Origin: Leucobacter sp. OLIS6
Lineage (GTDB): Bacteria; Actinomycetota; Actinomycetes; Actinomycetales; Microbacteriaceae
Assembly: GCF_002752355.1 (NCBI RefSeq)
Contig: NZ_MRAV01000011.1
Location: 248,001 to 312,000 of the forward strand
Length of the DNA stretch: 64,000 nucleotides
Direction: 5' to 3'
Shown: positions 18,236 through 27,507 of the stretch, piece by piece
Numbering within the stretch: the first letter of the stretch is position 1
Layout of the letters: every line of letters begins with the position of its first letter
Position numbers and translations under genes: made by a program
The notes under the pieces: generated by a model
Told to the model about the DNA's origin: nothing
Database searches by the model: none
The model's input: the letters and a program-made list of their open reading frames with translations, nothing else

Positions 18236-19006
18236 CTAGGCCCGGCTCGCCTCGCCTGCGCGTACCTGCGCGATGCGCTCCTCCTGCTCGGGGGTGCGCG
18301 GCAGCGGCTGCTTGACCTGGTTCTCGCTCACGATCACCACGTCGTGGTCGACGTGGTCGGCCATGGAGTGCACGGCGTCGATGAAATCGCGGCGGCGGAT
18401 CGCGTCGAGCACGCGGGCGTGATCGCGTTCCATCTCGGTCGCGGTCGCAACGTTGGCGAGGCGGCCGCGGTGCTCGGGGCTGCGGAGCTGTTCGTTGATG
18501 CCAGCGTAGAGGGCGGCGAGCAGTCGGTTCTTGGCGGCGTCGAAGAGCAGCTGGTGGAACCGGCTGTCGAAGGCACTGGACTCCGCACCGCGGGTGAACA
18601 CGGGGCAGCGGTTGCAGCCGAGCTCGTCGGCCGCGGCCTGTTCGAGCGCCTCGAGGTCGTCGTCGCTGCGATGCAGCGCGGCCTGCTGCGCGGCCTCGAT
18701 CTCGAGAGCTCGGCGGTAGCTGAGGATCTCCTCGAGCGTGAAGTCGACGAGGAACTCGTTGAGGAGCGTGCTCGTGGGGGTCGAGGAGCGGACGAAGGTG
18801 CCGCGCCCCGGCAGAGTCTCGAGCATGCCGATGCTGGCGAGCGAGCGCACGGCCTCGCGCACGGTCGAGCGGCCGACGCCGATCTGCTCGGCGAGTTCGG
18901 GCTCGATCGGGATCCGTTCGCCGACGGGCCAGTCGCCCGTGGTTATCTTGCGACGCAGGTAGGCGAGCGTCGCGCGGGCCCGTTCGGATCCGGTCGTCAC
19001 TGCCAT
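18236..19006 (-). CDS. GntR/FadR family transcriptional regulator
   Basis: A 256-residue repressor. The N-terminal winged helix has EPELAEQIGVGRSTVREAVRSL and GRGTFVRSS, both diagnostic of GntR proteins. The C-terminal FCD domain is all-helical and includes the metal-ligand pattern FDSRFHQLLF and HADH-like histidines near DHVDHDV. Family members sense organic acids, sugars or amino acids; the effector is unknown. GGAGA precedes the ATG. It is a single minus-strand gene convergent with the TipA-like regulator, and no obvious target operon is adjacent. Confidence 0.9.
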   Translation of the reverse strand: MAVTTGSERARATLAYLRRKITTGDWPVGERIPIEPELAEQIGVGRSTVREAVRSLASIGMLETLPGRGTFVRSSTPTSTLLNEFLVDFTLEEILSYRRALEIEAAQQAALHRSDDDLEALEQAAADELGCNRCPVFTRGAESSAFDSRFHQLLFDAAKNRLLAALYAGINEQLRSPEHRGRLANVATATEMERDHARVLDAIRRRDFIDAVHSMADHVDHDVVIVSENQVKQPLPRTPEQEERIAQVRAGEASRA

Positions 19007-19177
19007 GTCTGTTTCTCCGCCTCAAGCACGGCCCGAGTACTCGTTGGCGCACTCGCGCCGAGCCGTGCACCGAGTATATCGACTGCGCGGCTGACGGTAG
19101 CCCTCGCGGTCACCTGCTCCTAGGCTGGGAACCGCAGACAGGATCCCGGCCGCCCGGCCCGGACGAGGAGGTCCCCG

Positions 19178-19735
19178 ATGACGCAGCCGACGCAGGGGCG
19201 AGGCCCCATCAATCCCTACGCCGCCGTACGGGAGGTGCCCGAGTTCGCGCTCGCGAGCACCGAGATCGAGGCGGGGGAGCCCCTGCCTGCCGAGGTCTAC
19301 GACGGGGAGTCGGGCGGCAGCAACCGTTCACCGCAGCTCAGCTGGTCCGGTTTCCCCGCCGAGACGCGGAGCTTCGTCGTCACCTGCTTCGATCCCGACG
19401 CCCCGACCGGTTCGGGCTTCTGGCACTGGGCGGTCGCGAACATCCCGGCGACGGTGACGGACCTTCCTGCGGGCGCCGGTGCAAGCGGCTCCCCGCTGCT
19501 GCCCGCGGGCGCGATCACGATGCCGAACGAGCTGCGCGAACCGGCGTTCGTGGGGGCGGGACCGCCCGAGGGCACCGGCGTGCACCACTACTGGTTCGTC
19601 GTGCACGCGCTGAGCGTCGAGCGCATCGATATCGATCCGCAGGCCACGCCCGCGGTGCTCGGCTTCCTCATGCGCGACGCGGTGCTGGCGCGCGGCGTGC
19701 TCGTCGCGACGGGCGAGTACGGCCAGGCCGACTGA
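19178..19735 (+). CDS. YbhB/YbcL family PEBP-like protein
   Basis: A 185-residue member of the bacterial phosphatidylethanolamine-binding-protein fold family. The ligand-pocket motifs are present: NRSPQLSWSGFP, CFDPDAPTGSGFWHWAVANIP and GVHHYWFVVHAL. No signal peptide is visible, so it is likely cytoplasmic. The family is widespread, and its bacterial function is poorly defined. A GAGGAGG precedes the ATG, and a TAGGCT -10 candidate lies about 60 bases upstream. The next gene on the strand begins 166 bases later and is probably separate. Confidence 0.92.
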   Translation: MTQPTQGRGPINPYAAVREVPEFALASTEIEAGEPLPAEVYDGESGGSNRSPQLSWSGFPAETRSFVVTCFDPDAPTGSGFWHWAVANIPATVTDLPAGAGASGSPLLPAGAITMPNELREPAFVGAGPPEGTGVHHYWFVVHALSVERIDIDPQATPAVLGFLMRDAVLARGVLVATGEYGQAD

Positions 19736-19901
19736 CCCGCTGCGCACGCCCCGTTTCGCGGCTCGCCGTGCGGCGGATACCATGCTGAGCAAGTTGTGCG
19801 ATCTCGTGCGGCTTCCCCTGCTCGAAGGCATCCGGGTCCCGTGCACACCGCGCAGCGGACCCGACCGGCGTCTCCGGGCCCTATTGAAGGACTCAACACC
19901 C

Positions 19902-20903
19902 ATGCGACAGACTTCGCTCCGCCGTCGCGCGCTCGCCCTGGTCGGCATCGCCGCCGCCTCGGCCCTCGCGCTCTCCGGCTGCTCCAGCTCGGCTTCGAAG
20001 GACTCCGACTCCGATTCGGGCGCCAAGAGCGTCAAGATCGGCATCAGCCAGCTCGTGCAGCACCCCGCGCTCGACGCCGCGACCAAGGGCTTCAAGCAGG
20101 CCCTCGAGGATTCGGGCATGAAGGTCGCCTTCGACGAGCAGAACGCGCAGGGCGAGCAGGCGAACGCCGTCACCATCGCGCAGAAGTTCGCGTCGAGCGA
20201 CGTCGACCTCGTGCTCGCGGTCGCGACCCCCGCGGCGCAGGCCGCCGCGCAGGCGGTCACGACGAAGCCCGTGCTCTTCACCGCGGTGACCGACGCGGTC
20301 TCGGCACAGCTCGTGAAGTCGAACGAGAAGCCCGGCGGCAACGTCACCGGAACGAGCGACGCGGCCCCGATCGACAAGCAGCTCGAGATGCTGAAGCAGA
20401 TCGTGCCGGACGCCAAGACCGTCGGCATCGTCTACAGCTCGGGCGAGGTCAACTCCGAGGTGCAGGTCAAGGCCGCCGAGGAGGCCGGCAAGAAGCAGGG
20501 CCTCGCGTTCAAGACCCAGACCGTGACCACGGCGAACGACATCGCGCAGGCCGCCGAGGCGCTCGGCGACGTCGACGCGATCTACGTGCCGACCGACAAC
20601 ATGGTCGTCGCGGGCATCGCCTCGCTCGTGCAGGTCGCCGAGAAGAAGCAGATCCCGGTGATCGGCGCCGAAGCCGGCACCGTCGAAGGCGGCGCGGTCG
20701 CGACCCTCGGCATCGACTACGAGAAGCTCGGGTACCAGACCGGCGAGCTCGCCGTGCAGATCCTCAAGGACGGCAAGAAGCCGGCCGACCTGCCGGTCGA
20801 GACCGCCAAGGAGTTCAGCTACGTGGTGAACGAGGGCGCGGCGAAGCGCATGGGCGCCACGATCCCCGCCGACATCCTCGACAAGGCCGAGAAGGTCAAG
20901 TAG
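19902..20903 (+). CDS. ABC transporter substrate-binding lipoprotein (TrpX-like)
   Basis: A 333-residue lipoprotein of the COG2984 binding-protein group. The signal peptide ends at LSGC (Cys near residue 24), followed by a Ser/Asp linker and the two-lobed periplasmic-binding fold, starting KIGISQLVQHPALDAATKGFKQAL and including GIVYSSGEVNSEVQVKAAEE. Characterised relatives (TrpX of streptococci) bind aromatic amino acids; others bind different ligands, so the substrate remains uncertain. The ATG at 19902 fits the lipoprotein signal and has GAAGGA before it. An imperfect hairpin (CGGGTCC...GGACCCG) lies in the 110-base leader. Confidence 0.92.
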   Translation: MRQTSLRRRALALVGIAAASALALSGCSSSASKDSDSDSGAKSVKIGISQLVQHPALDAATKGFKQALEDSGMKVAFDEQNAQGEQANAVTIAQKFASSDVDLVLAVATPAAQAAAQAVTTKPVLFTAVTDAVSAQLVKSNEKPGGNVTGTSDAAPIDKQLEMLKQIVPDAKTVGIVYSSGEVNSEVQVKAAEEAGKKQGLAFKTQTVTTANDIAQAAEALGDVDAIYVPTDNMVVAGIASLVQVAEKKQIPVIGAEAGTVEGGAVATLGIDYEKLGYQTGELAVQILKDGKKPADLPVETAKEFSYVVNEGAAKRMGATIPADILDKAEKVK

Positions 20904-20965
20904 TCGATCTCCGGTGCGCCGGGGCGCCTGCCCCGGCTCACCGGACCGAAGAACAGGAAAACTCC

Positions 20966-21964
20966 ATGATCGGCGCGATCGAACTGGGCCTCATCTACGG
21001 TGTGATGGCCCTCGGCGTGTACCTCACCTTCCGCGTGCTGAACTTCCCGGACCTCACGGTCGACGGCAGCTTCACCACGGGCGCTGCGACCGCCGCCGCG
21101 CTGATCACGCTCGGCCAGAGCCCCATCGTCGCCACGCTCGCCGCGGTGGCGGCGGGGCTCGCGGCCGGAGCGGTCACCGGCCTCCTGCACACCAAGGGTC
21201 GCATCGACGGCCTGCTCGCGGGCATCCTCACCATGATCGCCCTCTGGTCGATCAACCTCAGGATCATGGGCACGACGAAACCCGACAGCGCGGTCGCGGC
21301 GAACCTGCCGCTGCTGCGCGCCTCGACGGTGTTCGATCCGCTGCGCGAGAACATGCTGCTCGGCACCTGGGGGTCGGTCGCGATCCTCGCCGTCGGCGTC
21401 ATCCTCGTGAAGCTCCTCGTCGACTGGTTCCTCTCGACCAACCTCGGGCTCGCGATCCGCGCGACCGGCGACAACGGCCCCATGATCCGCAGCTTCGGCG
21501 TCAGCACCGACCGCACCACGATCCTCACCCTCGCCCTGTCGAACGGCCTCGTCGCGCTCTGCGGCGCGCTCGTCGCGCAGTTCCAGGGCTTCGCCGACAT
21601 CAGCATGGGCATCGGCCTGATCCTCGTCGGCCTCGCCTCGGTGATCGTCGGCCAGGCGATCCTCGGCCAGCGCTGGATCTGGCTCGCGAGCCTCGCCGTC
21701 GTGATCGGCGCGGTGCTCTACCGCCTCATCATCTTCTTCGCCATGCAGGTCGGCCTCGACCCCAACGACATGAAGCTCGTCACCGCCGTGCTCGTCGTGC
21801 TCGCGCTGCTGCTGCCGCGCTGGGGCTTCCTCAAGCGGGTGCCCTCGCTGCGGGGTCGCGGCGGCCGCGTCCCGCCGCGCGATCCGGCACCGGATCCCGC
21901 GCCCGTCGCAGCCGAGGCGGCCCCGGTGGCCGCCGCGACCCCGACCGCTCCGAAGGAGGCCTGA
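20966..21964 (+). CDS. ABC transporter permease (TrpY-like)
   Basis: A 332-residue integral membrane protein of the COG4120 permease group, related to branched-chain amino acid permeases. It begins MIGAIELGLIYGVMALGVYL and contains the signature NFPDLTVDGSFTTGAA and the loop AIRATGDNGPMIRSFGVSTD. Around eight helices are predicted. A cytoplasmic C-terminal tail from about residue 300 is Pro/Ala-rich and unusual. The gene lies 62 bases after the binding-protein gene and three bases before the ATPase gene. Confidence 0.92.
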   Translation: MIGAIELGLIYGVMALGVYLTFRVLNFPDLTVDGSFTTGAATAAALITLGQSPIVATLAAVAAGLAAGAVTGLLHTKGRIDGLLAGILTMIALWSINLRIMGTTKPDSAVAANLPLLRASTVFDPLRENMLLGTWGSVAILAVGVILVKLLVDWFLSTNLGLAIRATGDNGPMIRSFGVSTDRTTILTLALSNGLVALCGALVAQFQGFADISMGIGLILVGLASVIVGQAILGQRWIWLASLAVVIGAVLYRLIIFFAMQVGLDPNDMKLVTAVLVVLALLLPRWGFLKRVPSLRGRGGRVPPRDPAPDPAPVAAEAAPVAAATPTAPKEA

Positions 21965-21967
21965 GCC

Positions 21968-22759
21968 GTGCTCGCCATCACCGACATCGAGAAGACCTTC
22001 TTCGCCGGGACCGTCAACGAGCGCCGGGCGCTCGCCGGCCTCAGCCTGCGGCTGGAGGAGGGCGACTTCGTCACCATCATCGGCTCCAACGGCGCCGGCA
22101 AGTCCACGCTGCTCAACGCGATCTCGGGCCGTTACACGGTCGACTCCGGCAGCATCGAGATCGACGGGCGCCGGGTCAACCGCCTCAAGGAGTTCCAGCG
22201 CGCGAAATACATCGGTCGCGTGTTCCAGGATCCGATGGCCGGCACCGCGCCGACCCTGACGATCGAGGAGAACCTGGCCCTCGCGCTGCGTCGCGGCAGG
22301 GCGCGCGGCCTCGGCCCGAGCCGCAGCCGCGCCCAGCGGGAGCGGTTCCGTGAAGAGCTGCGCACCCTCGAGCTCGGCCTCGAGGATCGCCTCAGCGCCA
22401 AGGTCGGCCTGCTCTCGGGCGGCCAGCGCCAGGCGCTGTCGCTGCTCATGTCGGGCTTCACCCATCCCAGCATCCTGCTGCTCGACGAGCACACGGCGGC
22501 GCTCGATCCGCAGCGCGCCGCGCTCGTGACCGATCTCACCGAGCGGATCGTCGCGCAGGGCGGCCTCACCACGCTCATGGTCACGCACAACATGGAGCAG
22601 GCGCTGCGCCTCGGCAACCGGCTCGTCATGATGCACGAGGGCCGGATCGTGTTCGAGGCCGGCGAGGAGCAGAAGAAGGGCCTGACCGTGCCGGCGCTGC
22701 TCGCCGAGTTCGCGAAGATCAAGGGCGCCCAGCTCGACGATCGCGCGCTGCTCGCCTAG
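21968..22759 (+). CDS. ABC transporter ATP-binding protein (TrpZ-like)
   Basis: A 263-residue ATPase of the COG1101 group that completes the TrpXYZ-like importer. Walker A is GSNGAGKS, the signature LSGGQRQALS, and Walker B ILLLDEHTAALDP, with His in place of the usual Pro after the catalytic Glu, a change typical of this subgroup. FQDPMAGTAPTLTIEENLALA is also a subgroup feature. It starts with GTG three bases after the permease stop. Confidence 0.93.
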   Translation: MLAITDIEKTFFAGTVNERRALAGLSLRLEEGDFVTIIGSNGAGKSTLLNAISGRYTVDSGSIEIDGRRVNRLKEFQRAKYIGRVFQDPMAGTAPTLTIEENLALALRRGRARGLGPSRSRAQRERFREELRTLELGLEDRLSAKVGLLSGGQRQALSLLMSGFTHPSILLLDEHTAALDPQRAALVTDLTERIVAQGGLTTLMVTHNMEQALRLGNRLVMMHEGRIVFEAGEEQKKGLTVPALLAEFAKIKGAQLDDRALLA

Positions 22760-22805
22760 CGTCCCGACCCAGCGCGCCTCCCGGGGCGCGCATAGGGGCC
22801 AGCCC

Positions 22806-22817
22806 TACAGTGGGCGT
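22806..22817 (+). promoter_or_regulatory. Leaderless promoter (-10) of the PutA-like gene
   Basis: TACAGT is followed by GGGCGT and the ATG at 22818. No ribosome binding site is present, so the transcript is likely leaderless. Confidence 0.55.
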
Positions 22818-25800
22818 ATGGCAGAGGAACGCGGCGGCGTCGGCGGGTCGGAGAGCATCGCTCGGGCGGCTGAGGCCCGCGCGGCCGACTGGGCGCGCGC
22901 CCTGCAGCCGCACGCGGATCCCGAACACGGCGAACGCGCCCCCGAACTGCTCGCCGGCGTGCGCGCCGACGCCGGCGGACTCGACTTCACGCGCCGCCTG
23001 CTCGAGCATCTGCTCGGGTCCGCGGATCCGTTCGCGGCCGCGCTCGGCCTGCGCGAGGTCGCCCACGAGATCCCCGACTCGATGCCGGTGCGCGACCGGC
23101 TGGCGGTCCGGGCCGGCGGCATCGCCGCCCTCGGTCTGCCGTGGGCGGTGCTGCCGCTCGCGCGGCGCTGGTTCCGGGATCGCGTCTCGTCGATCGCGTT
23201 CACCGCGAAGTTCCCCCAGGAGCCCGCGCGGCCGATCGATGCGTCCGGGATCGCGGATCGTCTGCTCGCGAAGACCGAACCGGGGACCTCGACCCTCATC
23301 GCGCTCGGCGGCGAGCCCGTGCTCGGAGCCGACCGGGTCGAGCTCGAGGTCGCGCGCCTCGTGGCCCTCGCCGAGCAGGCCGGGATCGATCAGCTGCTGG
23401 TCGATCCGCTGCGACTGCTGCCGGGCGGCACCGACTGGACCTTCGACGCCGACGTCACCCGTGCGGTGGACGCTCTACGGCCGGTGCTCGAGGCCGCGCG
23501 CCAGGGCGGCACCGCGATCCTGCTCGACGCCGTCGGCTTCCGAGGGGCCAGGCTCGCACCCGAGGTGCTGCTGCGCGCCGCCGGAGACGCCCGTCTCGAC
23601 GGCGTGCGCATCGGCCTGGTCGTGCCGGCGGAACTGCCCGAGTCCCGCCGCGTCGTCGAGCGGATCGGCCGGTGGGCGGTCCAGCGGGCGAGCGACGGCG
23701 GAACGCCGACCGAGATCGTGCTCGCCGACACGGGCATGGCCGGCGCCGAGCGCATCGCGTCGATCCGCAGCGGCCTCCCGGTGCCGACGCTCGACGGGCG
23801 CACGGCGGTCGCCGCGCAGCTGCTGCGCCTCGCGCACCTCGCACTCGGCTACGGGCCGTCCGTGCGCCTCGTCGTGCAGAGCGAGGAGCCCCGGCTCCTC
23901 GCCGCCGCGACCGTGCTCGCCGAACGGCACGGCACCGGCGAACTGCTGGGCCTGCAGTTGCGCGCCGGAGCGGACCCGGCACTCGGGCGAGTGCTCGCCA
24001 CGGGCGCGCACGAGGTCCGGATCCGCCTCCCGCTCATCCCCTCGGGAGAACCGTCGGGTCTCGCCGAGCCGCTGCTCGCGCTCGCCGCCCACGCGGCGGA
24101 CCCCGACCGCATCGACTTCGCGGGGGCCATCACCGAGGCCGCCGAACCGTTCCCGGACTCGCACCGCACCCAGTTGCGCGCCCGCGAGTGGGATCCGAGC
24201 GAGCGCGACAGCGCCCTGTTCTACCGACCACCGGCCGATCCCGGACGATTCGATACCGGGGGCCTCACCGCCGCCGTCCTCGGCCTCACCCGCGGATCCA
24301 CCGGCGAGATCACCCTCGAAGCCGCGGGTCCCGCGCTGCGCATCCCCGTGATCTCGGAGTCCGGCCTCGCCGCCGAACCCGCGACCGATGCGTCGCGCAC
24401 CGACAACCGGGAATGGGTCCGCTCGCTCGTCTCGCTCGTCGCCGAACCCGGTTCGGAAGCCGCGTCGGCGGCGCCGTCCGGCGCCTCGGACGCTCCGAGC
24501 GGATCGGGCGGATTCGATGCCGATTCCGTGGTCTCGGCGGCATCCACCGCCGCGGGGATCTGGCAGGCGCCGCGCCACGGCGACCGCGCGACACGGGTGC
24601 GCAGGCTCGCCCTGGGCACCGTCGCGGCCCGCGACCGGCTCATCGCCGCGCTCGCCGCCGAGAGCGGCGACCCCGTGGGGCTGCTGGACGTCGCCGTCGG
24701 CGATGCGGTCGATGCGGCGCGCTGGCTCGGACGCCTCACGGAAGACCTGGGGTCCGTGCGCGGCGCCGAGTTCCATCCCGACCGCGTCGCGGTCGTGGTC
24801 TGCGATGCGGGCGCGCCGTTCGCCGAACGCGCCGAAGCGATCCTCTCGGTGATCGCGGCGGGCAGTGCGGCGATCGTGGCCGCCCACCCCTCGGTGGTCC
24901 GTTCCACGCGGGTACTGCTCGAGGAATGGCAGGCGGCGGGCCTTCCCGCCGAGGTCGTGACACTGATCGAGCCCGGACCCGAAAGCGACGGTGCCGGCGA
25001 AGCCGCCGTACCGGAGCACCTGGCTCTGGCCACCGAGCTCGTCGCCGATCCGCGCGTCGACCGGGCTCTGGTGCTCGGGCGTCGGGAGACCGCCGCGGCG
25101 CTGCTGCGCCGGCGTCCCGACCTGCGGATCGAGGGACGATTCGAAGCCCGCGCCTCCGTCCTCGTCACGGGCGGCGCCGACGTCGACACCGCGATCCCCG
25201 ACGTGCTCGCCTCGGCGTTCGGTGCTCCCGCTGCGGATCCGCTCCGCGCCCGTCAGCTCGTGCTGCTCGGCGGTATCGCGCGCTCTCGTCGGTTCCGCGC
25301 CCGCCTGGCGGACGCCGTCCGTTCGCTCCGCGCCGGTCACACCGGGCGGGCGGGATCGAGCGACCCGCTCGACCTGCAGCTCGGCCCGCTGCCGGAGCCG
25401 CCCGGGGCGGCCGGCCTGCGGGCGCTCACCGAGCTCGACCCGGGCGAGGAGTGGCTCGTCGAGCCCGAGCGCCTCGACGACGGGGGGCTCCTCTGGCGGC
25501 CCGGCGTGCGCTGGGGCGTCAAACGCTCGGCGCGATTCTGGCGCGACTCCATCGGCATGCCCGTGCTCGGCGTGACGCACGCGCGCAGCCTCGACGAAGC
25601 GATCGCGATCCAGAACGACGCGGGCAGCGGGGCCGTCGCCGCGATCCACTCCCTCGACGCCGACGAGATCCTGCCCTGGCTCGAACGGGTCGAGGCGGCG
25701 TCGCTGGCGGTCTGCCGCCCGACCACGGGCGCGCGCATCGAGCAGCGGCCCGTCGGCGGCTGGAACGACGCCGGGCTCGGCATCGGATCCCTTGCGGGCG

Positions 25801-26570
25801 GCCCGAACCGACTGCTGGCACTCGGATCGTGGAGCGTGCGCGAGGGGACGCAGAGCTCGACCCTGCATCTGCGCGGTCTCGATCCCGAGGTGCAGCTGCT
25901 CATCGAGGCGGCCCAGGAGGCGCTCGACTACGTCGCGTTCGACCGGGTGCGGCGGGCCGCGCTGAGCGACGCGCTGACCTGGCGCACCTCGCTCGGCATC
26001 GCGCGCGACACGGTCGGCCTCGGTATCGAGCGCAACCTCGTGCGGCACTGGCCCGTGGCCACGCAGATCCGGCTCGCCGAGGCGGGGGAGCTCGCCGAAC
26101 TCATCCGGGTACTCGCCGCGGCGCTCATCGTGCGGGCGCCGATCACCGTCTCGACCGGGGTGGTGCTGCCGGCTCCGGTGGTGTCGCTGCTCGAACGGCA
26201 GGGCATCGAGGTCTCGCTCGAGCGCGACGACGACTGGCTCGAGCGCATGTCGGTGCTCGCCGCGGTGGCCGACGCATCGAACACTGCGGATGCCGGTTCG
26301 CGGGGGAGCGATGGCGGTACCGCGCTCATCGGCGTGGATCCGAGCGCGGCGCGACGGATCCGGCTCATCGGCGGCGACCGGGTGCGCGCCGCGGAGTGGC
26401 TCGGCCACGGCGGACGCGTGGCGCTCTGGGCGGAGCCCGTCACCATGGCGGGGCCGGTCGAGCTGCTCACGCTGCTGCGCGAGCAGTCCATCTCGATCGC
26501 GACCCACCGGCACGGGCTCGCAGCTCCCATCCCCGCGGTCGAGGACCGGGTGATCGAGCTCGGTCGATAG
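22818..26570 (+). CDS. PutA-like protein, predicted catalytically inactive
   Basis: A 1250-residue protein that follows, along its whole length, the layout of bifunctional proline dehydrogenase / glutamate-semialdehyde dehydrogenase, for example LDFTRRLLEHLLGSADPFAAA at the start and RPVGGWNDAGLGIGSLAGGPNRLLALGSW late. The active-site motifs are nevertheless lost. Where active proteins have the flavin-domain RVVKGAN, it has IVLADTGMA near residue 300. Where the aldehyde dehydrogenase domain should have GQKCS, it has ASAFGAPAADPLRARQ near 800, with no cysteine. The SPWNFP and KPA nucleotide-binding motifs are also replaced. The frame is intact, so it is probably a maintained pseudoenzyme. Its role is unknown. 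Identification rests on family knowledge; inactivity is inferred. Confidence 0.82.
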   Translation: MAEERGGVGGSESIARAAEARAADWARALQPHADPEHGERAPELLAGVRADAGGLDFTRRLLEHLLGSADPFAAALGLREVAHEIPDSMPVRDRLAVRAGGIAALGLPWAVLPLARRWFRDRVSSIAFTAKFPQEPARPIDASGIADRLLAKTEPGTSTLIALGGEPVLGADRVELEVARLVALAEQAGIDQLLVDPLRLLPGGTDWTFDADVTRAVDALRPVLEAARQGGTAILLDAVGFRGARLAPEVLLRAAGDARLDGVRIGLVVPAELPESRRVVERIGRWAVQRASDGGTPTEIVLADTGMAGAERIASIRSGLPVPTLDGRTAVAAQLLRLAHLALGYGPSVRLVVQSEEPRLLAAATVLAERHGTGELLGLQLRAGADPALGRVLATGAHEVRIRLPLIPSGEPSGLAEPLLALAAHAADPDRIDFAGAITEAAEPFPDSHRTQLRAREWDPSERDSALFYRPPADPGRFDTGGLTAAVLGLTRGSTGEITLEAAGPALRIPVISESGLAAEPATDASRTDNREWVRSLVSLVAEPGSEAASAAPSGASDAPSGSGGFDADSVVSAASTAAGIWQAPRHGDRATRVRRLALGTVAARDRLIAALAAESGDPVGLLDVAVGDAVDAARWLGRLTEDLGSVRGAEFHPDRVAVVVCDAGAPFAERAEAILSVIAAGSAAIVAAHPSVVRSTRVLLEEWQAAGLPAEVVTLIEPGPESDGAGEAAVPEHLALATELVADPRVDRALVLGRRETAAALLRRRPDLRIEGRFEARASVLVTGGADVDTAIPDVLASAFGAPAADPLRARQLVLLGGIARSRRFRARLADAVRSLRAGHTGRAGSSDPLDLQLGPLPEPPGAAGLRALTELDPGEEWLVEPERLDDGGLLWRPGVRWGVKRSARFWRDSIGMPVLGVTHARSLDEAIAIQNDAGSGAVAAIHSLDADEILPWLERVEAASLAVCRPTTGARIEQRPVGGWNDAGLGIGSLAGGPNRLLALGSWSVREGTQSSTLHLRGLDPEVQLLIEAAQEALDYVAFDRVRRAALSDALTWRTSLGIARDTVGLGIERNLVRHWPVATQIRLAEAGELAELIRVLAAALIVRAPITVSTGVVLPAPVVSLLERQGIEVSLERDDDWLERMSVLAAVADASNTADAGSRGSDGGTALIGVDPSAARRIRLIGGDRVRAAEWLGHGGRVALWAEPVTMAGPVELLTLLREQSISIATHRHGLAAPIPAVEDRVIELGR

Positions 26571-26588
26571 GCGCGACCCGCTCGGATA

Positions 26589-27107
26589 CTAGGCCGCGGC
26601 TCGCGGCTCCCGCCGCATCGGCGTGTGGGGGATCCCGTCCTCGACGAACTCCTCGCCGTGCTGCACGAATCCGAAGCGGGCGTACCAGCCGGTCAGGTAC
26701 GACTGCGCATCGAGCACCATCGGGCGCTCGGGCGACGCGACGTCGTGCGCGTCGATGGCGGCGCGCATCAGCGCCGCGGCGAGGCTGCGCCCCCGCCAAG
26801 CGGGCGCTGTCGCGACCCGGCCGATGCGGGCGGCATCGGAGTCCTGCAGCACGCGCAGGGTCGCCGCGACTCGCGCCTCGGGCGCCGCGTCCGCGGCCTC
26901 GACCCAGAACTGCTCGGCGCCCGGTTCGAGGTCGCGCCCGTCGAGGTCGAGGTAGGGGCAGTCCTGCTCGACGACGAACACCTCCGAGCGGAGTCTTGCG
27001 ATCGCGTAGAGCGCGGAGGCATCCAGCTCCGCGAAACGGGCGCTGCGCAGCGCGAGGCCCTGCGGGAGCGCGATGGCGGGGCTGCGGGGGTCGTGGAGCT
27101 CGCTCAT
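26589..27107 (-). CDS. GNAT family N-acetyltransferase (ElaA-like)
   Basis: A 172-residue acetyltransferase of the ElaA subgroup. The substrate end has LYAIARLRSEVFVVEQDCPY and LDGRDLEPGAEQFWV; the acetyl-CoA loop is RVATAPAWRGRSLAAALM and the C-terminus has YLTGWYARFGF. ElaA-type enzymes are poorly characterised, and the acceptor is unknown. The ATG at 27107 is chosen because the protein then starts at the family N-terminus; the upstream frame runs through the tRNA gene. It is convergent with the PutA-like gene. Confidence 0.9.
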   Translation of the reverse strand: MSELHDPRSPAIALPQGLALRSARFAELDASALYAIARLRSEVFVVEQDCPYLDLDGRDLEPGAEQFWVEAADAAPEARVAATLRVLQDSDAARIGRVATAPAWRGRSLAAALMRAAIDAHDVASPERPMVLDAQSYLTGWYARFGFVQHGEEFVEDGIPHTPMRREPRAAA

Positions 27108-27238
27108 GCTCCGATCCTGCCACCGGATGCCGCCGCGGCATGCTGGGCGACGCGCCGCGCGGGCCGAATCCCGGCCCGATTTCGGATCCGTGACGAATCC
27201 GGGTAGAGTGGTCTCTCGGTCGTGTTCGCGCGACCAAC

Positions 27239-27323
27239 GGCGGGTTACCCGAGCGGCCAAAGGGGGCTGACTGTAAATCAGCTGGCACTGCCTACGGGGG
27301 TTCGAATCCCTCACCCGCCACCA
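27239..27323 (+). tRNA. tRNA-Tyr (GTA)
   Basis: The acceptor stem GGCGGGT pairs with ACCCGCC, followed by A and an encoded CCA. The anticodon arm GCTGA - CTGTAAA - TCAGC carries anticodon GTA. A long variable arm (class II), as in all bacterial tRNA-Tyr, and the T-loop TTCGAATC are present. Confidence 0.97.
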
Positions 27324-27327
27324 CCAG

Positions 27328-27366
27328 AAAAGCCCGGTCAGGATGAAAATCCTGACCGGGCTTTTT
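27328..27366 (+). terminator. Intrinsic terminator of tRNA-Tyr
   Basis: AGCCCGGTCAGGAT at 27331-27344 and ATCCTGACCGGGCT at 27349-27362 form a perfect 14-bp stem with a GAAA tetraloop, followed by five T residues. Confidence 0.93.
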
Positions 27367-27507
27367 GCGTTTCCGGGGTCGGTCGGTCGGCGGGTCCGGC
27401 TGTCCGCTGATCGCTCTGCGGAGATCCGCACGATTCCGGATCCGGGCGGTCCCATGCGTCCGCGATCCTGAGGATCTCCGCGAGGCGCGCCGAGGCCCTC
27501 GCGCATT

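Noticed and set aside
19782-19901. N-terminal extension of the TrpX-like lipoprotein from an upstream ATG
   Set aside because: It would bury the lipoprotein signal peptide; the ATG at 19902 has a ribosome binding site and a proper signal sequence.
23475-26513. A 1012-codon minus-strand frame opposite the PutA-like gene
   Set aside because: Considered because the PutA-like protein is degenerate, but the plus strand keeps PutA-family order throughout while the antisense product resembles nothing.
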